A DNA stretch of 64,000 nucleotides from an uncultured Alphaproteobacteria bacterium (GTDB lineage: Bacteria > Pseudomonadota > Alphaproteobacteria > Rhodobacterales > Rhodobacteraceae): NCBI GenBank assembly GCA_902574225.1, contig CACGMO010000003.1, forward strand, positions 1-64,000, written 5' to 3'. Numbering within the stretch: the first letter of the stretch is position 1; the number at the start of each line of letters is the position of its first letter. The position numbers were made by a program, and so were the translations under genes. Shown here piece after piece: positions 53,350 through 61,160 of this stretch. A model generated the notes under the pieces. That model saw only the letters and a program-made list of their open reading frames with translations. It ran no database searches and was not told where the DNA came from.

Positions 53350-55047
53350 TTGGCAGTAGAAAAAAAAATACAGCTGTGTGGTCCACAGCCAAATATAAGA
53401 AAACCTTCCGAGGTTATGAAACTTGAAAGAATGGGGTCCTTCCATCCATCAAGGCTATCTTTTGCAAGAATATTGATCCGTAAAATGATACAGCAAAAAA
53501 CCCGTATTAGTTGCTCGCGTTGGGAAATGGATGAAAAAGGATTTGGTAATGCGGTTTATCAGTTGAGCCTTTTTGGTAAAGACTTGGCATTAATTGCATT
53601 TTCTGATCATCTTGAGAGTTCACAAAGGACTGATAGAGTTATTGCATCAAGTTGGGATACTTCTTTTGCGCTGTTTGATGGCGTTCCATCGATTTCAGAC
53701 ATTGAAAGACTTAAAACACAGTTACCTTTTCAAGAGGCGGGTAGGTATAGAAATACTGAGCTAGTTCTGAGTAGGGCTAATAAATCTGTAAGGATGTTTG
53801 AGCTGGTAGCGCAGTCATTAAGTGAAGGTGAGCAACCTCCAAGCGAGCTGATAAATGAAATCGGATATTTAATGCGAACTACGGCAGTGTATGGAAACGG
53901 AAAATTCGGCATTGATGATAGAAAGAATCACTGTGAACATTCTGACTTCTCTGTCCCATTTCAACTTGAAATGCTAACAGTGTACTTGATTAGAGGCTTC
54001 TCACTAGACTTAGTTAATCATGTTGCGAAAGCCCGTAACCCTAAAAAATTTGTTCCCCTTGATAAAAAAATTCAAAGATACCTAGGAATTGGTAATGCAA
54101 CTGGGCTTGGGATGGCTCCATTTTTAGTCAAACATCCTGTCTTATTGAATAATTGGTTTCAAGTTCGTGAAACCGCATTGTCACGGATGATTAATTTAGC
54201 AGAACTTTCTAAGGAAAAGGCTGAAAGATTAATCGAGTTAACATCTAGAGTTAGGGCCTTCCTTAACTCTTGGAATACTGACGATAATAGACAGAAGAAA
54301 AGAATTGATACCTTGGAAGCTGAGTGGGCATTATTAATAAATGAATTTACCTTAGAAAAATTATTAAAAAGCAATGCTTTAAAGAATATTTTTAATGTTT
54401 CAAAAAATTATTCGATAGAATGTCAAGAGTTAGTAGTGTCCTTGTTTATGGAAATTGGTGGGGATTTAATTGACGGGCTTGATCTATGTTTAGAGAGTAC
54501 CAAATTGCCTATGCTCTATCCTAAAATGAGAGTGCATGAGTTAGCTGACTTAATAAAAAAGAACTTCTCTTGGGCTTTAAAAATAGATTTTTCTTTGAAA
54601 GAAAATCAATCAAGGTTTTGGTACGTTTCAGAAGAAAAATTGGAGCCAAGATTAGGGAATCGCTATGAAGAGGAAGGCAAAGATTTAGAAAGGCCTTTAG
54701 ATATTGCTAAGCGGGTGTGTGCTTTACATGCCGATCTTGAAAGTATCGACAATGATATGATAGTAGCTGAGTTTTTAATAAAATATCCTGAACACCGATT
54801 TATTATTCGCAGGATACAAACAAATGCTTGGGCTCCATATTCCGAAATACACGATAATTTAATTGATGAACATTGCAAACCTATAGATATGCTACGTTGT
54901 AAACTATCCTTTTTTGGCGCGTCTAAATTTGATCCGAAATCAGACAGATGGGTTAGAGTAAATTTATTTCAAGGAGCACCTCTAAAACACGAGCTTAATG
55001 ACCAAAAAAATGACGACTGGTGGATGCCTACACTCGAATATTGCTAA
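53350..55047 (+). CDS. Unknown 565-residue conserved protein
   Basis: I do not recognise a characterised family. It is soluble, without signal peptide or membrane segment, rich in helices, with aromatic and charged runs (for example SRWEMDEKGFGNAVYQLSLFG near residue 55 and RNPKKFVPLDKKIQRYLGIG near 235, the latter glycine-rich and possibly a binding loop). Two notable features are a conserved-looking HCEHSDF and the end WWMPTLEYC. It starts with TTG two bases after the M19 gene and overlaps the DUF3726-like gene by one base (TAATG), so it is strictly tied to both. Confidence 0.72.
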   Translation: MAVEKKIQLCGPQPNIRKPSEVMKLERMGSFHPSRLSFARILIRKMIQQKTRISCSRWEMDEKGFGNAVYQLSLFGKDLALIAFSDHLESSQRTDRVIASSWDTSFALFDGVPSISDIERLKTQLPFQEAGRYRNTELVLSRANKSVRMFELVAQSLSEGEQPPSELINEIGYLMRTTAVYGNGKFGIDDRKNHCEHSDFSVPFQLEMLTVYLIRGFSLDLVNHVAKARNPKKFVPLDKKIQRYLGIGNATGLGMAPFLVKHPVLLNNWFQVRETALSRMINLAELSKEKAERLIELTSRVRAFLNSWNTDDNRQKKRIDTLEAEWALLINEFTLEKLLKSNALKNIFNVSKNYSIECQELVVSLFMEIGGDLIDGLDLCLESTKLPMLYPKMRVHELADLIKKNFSWALKIDFSLKENQSRFWYVSEEKLEPRLGNRYEEEGKDLERPLDIAKRVCALHADLESIDNDMIVAEFLIKYPEHRFIIRRIQTNAWAPYSEIHDNLIDEHCKPIDMLRCKLSFFGASKFDPKSDRWVRVNLFQGAPLKHELNDQKNDDWWMPTLEYC

Positions 55048-55661
55048 TGGATCTTTCTTTCTCGGAGCTAAAAGACTTAGTATTTAACGCGAGTATGGGT
55101 AGCAACCTTCCTACCGGGGTGTGTGAAGATTTATCGTTTGGTGTTACCTTTCTAGAGTCACGTTCTTTGCCCGGTGGTAAAGAGCTTTTATATTCCCTAA
55201 AATGTGAACGCCACCCACCTGAATTACCTCAAAAGAACGGCGTAAGTCTTATTTTTAGCAATTCAAGGGCAATTTTTGAAGGTCTTAGCGCAATTGATTT
55301 GCTTGTTTCAGAGGCTTGTAAAAGTGTGATATTAGAAAATATTGACTCTTCGATGCTTTTGGTTGGACTAGCTTCTAACTATTATGGTCTTAGTTTTAGT
55401 TTTTATAAAAATAAAGAAATCTGTGCTGCACTTTTTAATGATCAACTTAATTGGGAAAACGACAACTTAAGACGTAGCAACGATATAGAGATACGCTTAA
55501 ACAATAGTGAGCTGGACAATCCATTATCTAAGTGCTCAAGAATCTTGTTAGATGACAATGTATTCAAAGAACTTTCTAATCTAGCATCTAACATGCTGGT
55601 TCCAGAAAGCGAACTATCTCGAACAACGGGAGCAGGGGCTGGAAATATAGATAATGATTAA
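55047..55661 (+). CDS. DUF3726-like protein
   Basis: A 204-residue protein resembling DUF3726: the opening FSELKDLVFNASMG.NLPTGVCEDLSFG (read in two parts) is like the family's conserved N-terminal ARGAG...GLAEE region. No function is known. It begins at an ATG overlapping the stop of the 565-residue gene by one base (an upstream in-frame start at 55020 lies inside that gene). It is the last gene of the plus-strand operon and converges with the EF-hand gene. Confidence 0.7.
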   Translation: MDLSFSELKDLVFNASMGSNLPTGVCEDLSFGVTFLESRSLPGGKELLYSLKCERHPPELPQKNGVSLIFSNSRAIFEGLSAIDLLVSEACKSVILENIDSSMLLVGLASNYYGLSFSFYKNKEICAALFNDQLNWENDNLRRSNDIEIRLNNSELDNPLSKCSRILLDDNVFKELSNLASNMLVPESELSRTTGAGAGNIDND

Positions 55662-55666
55662 TTGTG

Positions 55667-56527
55667 TTAGTTAAAATTACCTAAGCCTTGTAACAATGGC
55701 GCAAAATTTTGAAGCACACCGGGAAGCGACCTTATATCTTCAATCACTCCATCTTTTGCAGATACGATTGCTGAAAACAAGTCATTTCGATCCTGTGATA
55801 TTTCATCAATTGAAAGACTATTAGATCCATCATAATCAATATTAGCCATTAACGTTTGGGTAATCAGAGGCAAAAAAGGTACAATTGCAATATACACTCC
55901 AAAGGTAGTGGTCTTATCTAAGTCATCATTAGTATTTTGGCCTAAGAGAACTGAAACTAAGCTTAGGGAACGTAGTCCTCTATTTAATTCAGCTCGGTGA
56001 AGTCTCTTGTCTTTGTTCACATCTAAAAATTTAAATAAATCTTGAAGGCATTTGTCTTGTTCAGGGTTTCTGCATGATTGTACTACTGAGCTGTTTAGCA
56101 AGCTAAGTAATTCTCCGTATTTACTCTCTATTAACGGATCATTACTTTCGCATTTATAGTATATTGTGTCCTGCGTTTGCTGGTTTTTTAGAAAACTGTA
56201 ATCAGACCCATCCCAGTTTTCTGGAGGATATCTTTCTATTAGTTGTCCTCTATCTATTTGATAAAAGTAGTTGAAGTTTGGATTGTTATCACTCGTTTGA
56301 AATGCCGTCCAATTTTCTACATTTTTAGGAAACACAAAATTAAATTCAACTTGAGTGTCATCTTCATAAATATAACCATTGCTTCCAACAAATAATGCAT
56401 ATTGCTCTATTGAAAACTTACAAGATTTACCAGACCAATACCCTTGATACTTTAAAGGAATTTGATCAGAAAACGCGTTGCTAGTTACTAAGTAAAAAGA
56501 AAAAATTGCAAGTATAATCGTTCTCAT
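55667..56527 (-). CDS. Secreted EF-hand protein
   Basis: A 286-residue exported protein with a signal peptide (residues 1-20, ending NAFS). The start at 56527 follows AAAGGAG at 6 bases. Two calcium-binding EF loops are seen: DVNKDKRLHRAE (about residues 166-177) and DYDGSNSLSIDE (about 239-250). The N-terminal 120 residues form an uncharacterised beta-rich domain with two cysteines. Role unknown; a calcium-responsive envelope or secreted protein is inferred. It is a single gene, divergent from the ureohydrolase gene. Confidence 0.78.
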   Translation of the reverse strand: MRTIILAIFSFYLVTSNAFSDQIPLKYQGYWSGKSCKFSIEQYALFVGSNGYIYEDDTQVEFNFVFPKNVENWTAFQTSDNNPNFNYFYQIDRGQLIERYPPENWDGSDYSFLKNQQTQDTIYYKCESNDPLIESKYGELLSLLNSSVVQSCRNPEQDKCLQDLFKFLDVNKDKRLHRAELNRGLRSLSLVSVLLGQNTNDDLDKTTTFGVYIAIVPFLPLITQTLMANIDYDGSNSLSIDEISQDRNDLFSAIVSAKDGVIEDIRSLPGVLQNFAPLLQGLGNFN

Positions 56528-56634
56528 ATTACATCTCCTTTCACCCAAAAGGTGGACTAACCTGGCATCTGAGTTTAGTTTATACTATAAATTGGTTAAG
56601 AAATCGAAAGTATTTTTACAGTGAGGAGTTTCAG

Positions 56635-57606
56635 ATGGCACTAGAGCATGATAACTCAATAATGGAAAACTTATACTGGTGGGGTGTGCCTACTCTTTTC
56701 AGATGCCCTCAGGATAAAGTTTTAGGAAGTGACATTTCATTGGTGGGTGTTCCGCATTCTACAGGAAATGGGACAACGGAAAGAGATCAACACCTTGGCC
56801 CTAGGGCTCTAAGAAATATATCATCAATTGGTAGACGAGCACATTTAGATTTTGGTATAAACCCATGGGATATTGCAAAAATTGTTGATGCAGGTGATGT
56901 ACCTTTCCCGAGAGCGAATGATAACGAACATTGTATCGCGCAAATAACTAATTTTTTTAAAACAATAGATAATGCCAACTCTAAACCTATCTCTATTGGA
57001 GGAGACCATTCGATAACGGGAGGGATCATTCAGGCTCTTGGAAAAGGCAAGCTTTCAAATGGAAAACCTGTCAGCTTGCTACATTTAGATGCGCACACTG
57101 ATGTTTTTACGAAGGTCGACCACTTTTTAGGTGCAAAAAAGTCTGCAGCGCATTGGGGTGCATATCTTGTGGATCAGGGAAATGTGGATCCTAAATCATC
57201 GATGCAAATTGGTCTAAGAGGACACCCACGCACATTGGATTGGCTGGAACCTAGTTATGAGTACGGGTACAATGTCGTGACGATGAAAGAATTTAGGAAA
57301 AGGGGTCTTAAGTCCGTAATAGCACAAGCAAAAAAAATACTCGATGGTAGACCTGTATATATTACGTTTGATCTAGACTGCCTTGATCCAACAATAGCAC
57401 CTGGTGTAGCAAATCTGGAAGCCAGTTCTAAGGGCTTTGATATAGACGAAGCTATAAGTTTAGTAAGATTAACTCGGGGGATGAATGTTATTGGTGGAGA
57501 TATAGTTTGTATGATGCCCACAAAAGATAGCCCAAATAGTATAACCGCACACACAGCAATGGCTATAATGTTCGAAATGATTTCAATTATTTCAGAGGGC
57601 ACCTAA
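56635..57606 (+). CDS. Agmatinase/ureohydrolase family protein
   Basis: Manganese ureohydrolase of 323 residues: metal ligands in GGDHSITGG, LHLDAHTD and TFDLDCLDP are all present, so it should release urea from a guanidino compound. Where agmatinases have APGTGTPE, this protein has APGVANLEASSKGF, indicating another guanidino substrate (guanidino acid or guanidine relatives use variants here). The 3' neighbours are a TPR protein and the GlxBCD trio; both may handle nitrogen release. It is preceded by GAGGAG and stands alone upstream (29-108 bases of gap to the divergent EF-hand gene). Confidence 0.88.
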   Translation: MALEHDNSIMENLYWWGVPTLFRCPQDKVLGSDISLVGVPHSTGNGTTERDQHLGPRALRNISSIGRRAHLDFGINPWDIAKIVDAGDVPFPRANDNEHCIAQITNFFKTIDNANSKPISIGGDHSITGGIIQALGKGKLSNGKPVSLLHLDAHTDVFTKVDHFLGAKKSAAHWGAYLVDQGNVDPKSSMQIGLRGHPRTLDWLEPSYEYGYNVVTMKEFRKRGLKSVIAQAKKILDGRPVYITFDLDCLDPTIAPGVANLEASSKGFDIDEAISLVRLTRGMNVIGGDIVCMMPTKDSPNSITAHTAMAIMFEMISIISEGT

Positions 57607-57681
57607 CATAGACAAGAAAACTATATTTGAAATTTAGAAATAATGCTTTAACTCTTTACCAAAACAAATATGAGGTTTGTG

Positions 57682-58200
57682 ATGAAAAAAATTAGGTTTG
57701 CTACTTATTATGGCATGCTAGGTCTTATATTTATTTTCAATATTAACGCTGGTGGAGGAGGTTCATATTCTTCCAGCTCGAGCTCTTCTGGGGCCAGCTC
57801 CGGGGGAAGTAGTTTAACTTCAGGCGATATGATGAAGGCGATGCAGCTGAAGAATAGACTGGGTTCAATCGAAAAATTGCTTTACAGCGACCAGTTTAGT
57901 CAAGCTTTGACACAGGTTAGACTGTTAGATAATGAGTACCCAGATAACGCTGATATAAATAATTATTATGGCTTTATCTACAGGAAAATGGGGCAGTATA
58001 GTAAGAGCGCGCAGTTCTACAAAAAAGCGCTTCAGCTAGATCCACGGCATAAGGGGGCTCTTGAGTATCAAGGAGAGTTATTCATTAAAACCAATAAAAA
58101 AGAGTTGGCAGAAAAAAATCTTATTTTACTCAAAAACATTTGCGGTACTTCTTGTCCTGAATATAAAAAATTAGAAAAAGCGTTTAAAAAAGCATATTAA
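57682..58200 (+). CDS. Exported TPR-repeat protein
   Basis: A 172-residue protein with a signal peptide (residues 1-22, ending near FNINAG), a Ser/Gly-rich linker of about 25 residues, then TPR repeats (about 75-165; DNADINNYYGFIYRKMGQYSKS, quoted within the repeat, and KALQLDPRHKGALEYQGE). TPR domains bind other proteins. The start at 57682 is preceded by GAGG; an ATG at 57670 is possible but lacks a site. No partner is evident from its neighbours, the ureohydrolase and the GlxB genes. Confidence 0.75.
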   Translation: MKKIRFATYYGMLGLIFIFNINAGGGGSYSSSSSSSGASSGGSSLTSGDMMKAMQLKNRLGSIEKLLYSDQFSQALTQVRLLDNEYPDNADINNYYGFIYRKMGQYSKSAQFYKKALQLDPRHKGALEYQGELFIKTNKKELAEKNLILLKNICGTSCPEYKKLEKAFKKAY

Positions 58201-58225
58201 ATTTAAAGGTTACCAGGTAGAGACG

Positions 58226-58258
58226 ATGGATTTATTTAATTCTGAAAGAGCAATCTGA
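58226..58258 (+). promoter_or_regulatory. Ten-codon leader frame abutting the glxB start
   Basis: An ATG at 58226 opens ten codons (MDLFNSERAI) ending at TGA 58256-58258; the next base starts the glxB ATG, so stop and start touch (TGAATG). It could couple or modulate translation. It is too short to be convincing alone. Confidence 0.25.
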
Positions 58259-59155
58259 ATGTGTGGGATAGTCGGTCTATTTGCAAAAAAAGAGAATATA
58301 TCTGCTAATCTAGGGGTACATCTTTCAAAAATGCTTGAAAGTATGAGCGATAGAGGTCCCGATAGTGCAGGTTTAGCGATTTACGGAAAGCCATCGGCTA
58401 GTAAAACTAAGATAACGGTCCAGTCTAGATCACCCAAACACGACTTTCAAAAGCTAAGAAAGTTTTTATCTGCTATAAAAGGAATATCCTACAGTTTTAA
58501 AATTCATTCCACGCATGCGGTCATAAAGCTTGATGTGAAGAAAAAAGATCAGGTTACCAATCTCGTAAAAGATACCTTCCCTAATTTGAGAATATTAAGT
58601 GTTGGCAAAAAAATGGAAATTTATAAAGAGATAGGCAAGCCGGCTGAAGTCGTAAAAAGATTTGAAATAGCTAAAATGAAGGGGTCTCACGGTATTGGCC
58701 ACACCCGTATGGCGACAGAATCCGCAGTTACAACACTTGGTGCACATCCATTCTCTACAGGCGAAGATCAATGTTTGGTACATAATGGGTCGCTATCAAA
58801 TCACAACTCTCTTCGACGAGAATTAATTAGAAAAGAGATGACCTTTGAAACGGAAAATGATTCTGAGGTAGCTGCCAGCTTTATTACTTACAGAATGAAT
58901 AGTGGAAAAACGCTTAAAGAAGCTTTGGAAAGCGCCCTTGTAGAGCTTGATGGTTTTTATACGTTCGTAGTTGGTACGGAAAACGGTTTTGGCGTTTTAA
59001 GAGATCCAATCGCCTGCAAACCCGCTGTTCTGGCAGAAACTCCTGATTATGTAGCTTTTGGGTCTGAGTATCGAGCATTAACCTCTTTACCAAAAATAGA
59101 AAAGGCCAAGGTCTGGGAGCCGGAGCCCGCTACTGTTTATTTTTGGGGACACTAA
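58259..59155 (+). CDS. Class II glutamine amidotransferase (GlxB/MgsA-like)
   Basis: N-terminal nucleophile amidotransferase of 298 residues. It begins MCGIVGLF with Cys2 as the active residue after removal of Met; GIGHTRMATES, HNGSLSNH and NDSEVAA are the other glutamine-site motifs. It releases ammonia from glutamine for the partner proteins downstream. In methylotrophs the homologous trio is N-methylglutamate synthase, which joins methylamine to glutamate; in others GlxBCD is of unclear function. The GXGXG gene starts one base after its stop. Confidence 0.9.
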   Translation: MCGIVGLFAKKENISANLGVHLSKMLESMSDRGPDSAGLAIYGKPSASKTKITVQSRSPKHDFQKLRKFLSAIKGISYSFKIHSTHAVIKLDVKKKDQVTNLVKDTFPNLRILSVGKKMEIYKEIGKPAEVVKRFEIAKMKGSHGIGHTRMATESAVTTLGAHPFSTGEDQCLVHNGSLSNHNSLRRELIRKEMTFETENDSEVAASFITYRMNSGKTLKEALESALVELDGFYTFVVGTENGFGVLRDPIACKPAVLAETPDYVAFGSEYRALTSLPKIEKAKVWEPEPATVYFWGH

Positions 59156-59156
59156 A

Positions 59157-59834
59157 ATGCATATTCTTGATTTCAACAAATTATCCTTGAGAGACATTAA
59201 TAAGACTTTGCAAGGGTCTGATAAAAATGACTTTTTTTCTATAAGAAATCCAAAAGGAAGTCACGCGTTAGCTGTTGGTATTAATAAAAAGATTACTGTG
59301 AAAGTCGTTGGTAGTGTTGGATATTACTGTGCAGGAATGAATAAATTTTCGGATATCAAAGTTGAAGGATCAGCTGGCCCTGGATTAGGCGAAAATATGA
59401 TGTCAGGGAATATTCATGTTACCGGTGATGTAAGCCAGTATGCGGGAGCTTCGGGACATGGGGGAAGTATCCTAGTCGATGGAAATGCTTCTTCAAGATG
59501 TGGTATATCAATGAAGGGGGTAGACATCATCATAAAGGGAAATGTTGGCCACATGTCTGCCTTCATGGCACAGAGGGGCAATTTGGTTATTTTCGGTGAT
59601 GCTGGACATGCTTTAGGGGATAGCATATACGAAGCTAATATATATGTTGCAGGTGAAGTCGCCTCTTTGGGTACAGATTGTATTGAGAAAAAAATGACAA
59701 AAAAGCATCTTAGTAATTTAGAAAATATTTTATCAAATGCTAATGTTTCTGATTATAATCCAGATACCTTTAGGCGTTTTGGCTCTGCTCGTTCACTTTA
59801 TAACTTTAAAGTAGATAATGCTAAAATATATTAG
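59157..59834 (+). CDS. GXGXG-domain protein (GlxC/MgsB-like)
   Basis: A 225-residue single-domain protein equal to the C-terminal GXGXG beta-helix of glutamate synthase. Repeated glycine turns are seen (GSVGYYCAGMNKFSD, GSAGPGLGENMMSG, GNVGHMSAFMAQRGN). It holds the GlxB and GlxD subunits together. GGGGA precedes its ATG, and only 9 bases separate it from glxD. Confidence 0.9.
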   Translation: MHILDFNKLSLRDINKTLQGSDKNDFFSIRNPKGSHALAVGINKKITVKVVGSVGYYCAGMNKFSDIKVEGSAGPGLGENMMSGNIHVTGDVSQYAGASGHGGSILVDGNASSRCGISMKGVDIIIKGNVGHMSAFMAQRGNLVIFGDAGHALGDSIYEANIYVAGEVASLGTDCIEKKMTKKHLSNLENILSNANVSDYNPDTFRRFGSARSLYNFKVDNAKIY

Positions 59835-59843
59835 GAAAATTAC

Positions 59844-61160
59844 GTGAAAAAAAAATCAATAACAGAACCCAGAACATCGTATACTTTCGATGCATATACA
59901 AACTCTGAAATTAGAAGAGCAGCTGAGACTGGTATATATGACATAAGGGGAGGCGGGTCTAAAAGAAATTTACCAAACTTTGATGATTTATTATTTCTTG
60001 GAGCTTCAATTTCAAGGTATCCTTTGGAAGGCTACAGAGAGGCTTGCAATACAAAAGTGATCTTAGGCGACCGATTTAGTTCAAATCCTCTTAATCTCGA
60101 AATTCCAATTACTATAGCAGGAATGAGCTTTGGAGCTTTATCCGCACAAGCAAAAGAGGCTTTAGGAAGAGGTGCTAGTTTGGTTGGAACGTCAACAACA
60201 ACAGGTGATGGGGGAATGACGAAAGAGGAAAGAGGTCATTCAAAACAGTTAGTCTATCAACTTCTTCCTTCTAGATATGGAATGAACCCTGATGACCTTA
60301 GAAAGGCAGATGCAATCGAAATCGTTGTCGGTCAGGGTGCAAAGCCAGGTGGTGGAGGAATGTTACTTGGTCAAAAGATAAATGATCGAGTTGCAGAAAT
60401 GCGAACGCTGCCAAAAGGAATTGATCAAAGATCCCCATGTAGGCATCCTGATTGGACAGGGCCAGACGATATGGAGATCAAGATACTTGAGTTGAGAGAA
60501 ATTACTGGGTGGAAGGTTCCTATTTTTGTAAAAGTTGCTGGTTCCAGACCATATTATGATGTAGCTCTAGCTGCCAAATCTGGAGCCGATGTCGTAGTTG
60601 TCGACGGAATGCAAGGAGGTACAGCAGCGACTCAAGAGGTATTTATCGAAAATGTAGGTATACCCACGCTAGCGTGTGTAAGGCCAGCTGTTAGAGCATT
60701 GCAGGAATTAGGCTTGCATAGAAAGGTACAGCTCATTGTTTCAGGAGGAATAAGGAATGGTGCTGATGTAGCAAAGGCATTGGCTTTAGGTGCTGATGCA
60801 GTATCGATTGGATCTGCCGCATTGATTGCACTTGGAGACAATGATCCCAGGTATCAGAAAGATTATGAAAAATTAGGTACAACAGCTGGCTCGTTTGATG
60901 ATTGGCATGAAGGTCTTGATCCTGCAGGAATAACTACTCAAGATAAAAAACTGGCTAAGCGTTTAGACCCTAAGCTAGGGGGGAGGCGGTTGGCAAATTA
61001 CCTTAATGTAATGACTATGGAAGCACAAACCATTGCAAGAGCTTGTGGCAAAAATGATCTTAGAAACTTAGAACCAGAAGATTTGTGCGCTTTAACAGTG
61101 GAGTCGGCTGCAATGGCTGGAGTGCCATTAGCTGGAACCAACTGGATCCCTGGCACTTAA
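59844..61160 (+). CDS. Glutamate synthase large-subunit-like FMN protein (GlxD/MgsC-like)
   Basis: A 438-residue FMN barrel protein like the central domain of GltB. It has the FMN phosphate-binding region QLIVSGGIRNGADVAKALALGADAVSIG (read in two parts), FVKVAGSRPYYDVALAAKSGAD and AQGGT-like DGMQGGTAA. It would use the amide or amine delivered by GlxB to make glutamate or a methylated glutamate with a reduced flavin. GTG start. With GlxB and GlxC it forms a complete trio. It converges with the DNA ligase gene with no gap. Confidence 0.9.
   Translation: MKKKSITEPRTSYTFDAYTNSEIRRAAETGIYDIRGGGSKRNLPNFDDLLFLGASISRYPLEGYREACNTKVILGDRFSSNPLNLEIPITIAGMSFGALSAQAKEALGRGASLVGTSTTTGDGGMTKEERGHSKQLVYQLLPSRYGMNPDDLRKADAIEIVVGQGAKPGGGGMLLGQKINDRVAEMRTLPKGIDQRSPCRHPDWTGPDDMEIKILELREITGWKVPIFVKVAGSRPYYDVALAAKSGADVVVVDGMQGGTAATQEVFIENVGIPTLACVRPAVRALQELGLHRKVQLIVSGGIRNGADVAKALALGADAVSIGSAALIALGDNDPRYQKDYEKLGTTAGSFDDWHEGLDPAGITTQDKKLAKRLDPKLGGRRLANYLNVMTMEAQTIARACGKNDLRNLEPEDLCALTVESAAMAGVPLAGTNWIPGT

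Noticed and set aside
57255-57602. A 115-codon frame antisense to the ureohydrolase.
   Set aside because: Fully inside a conserved gene with all metal-binding motifs; composition typical of antisense shadows.
58259-61160. Call as a fragmented classical glutamate synthase (gltB).
   Set aside because: Three separate intact proteins with proper starts, in the GlxBCD/MgsABC order, rather than remnants of one large gene.
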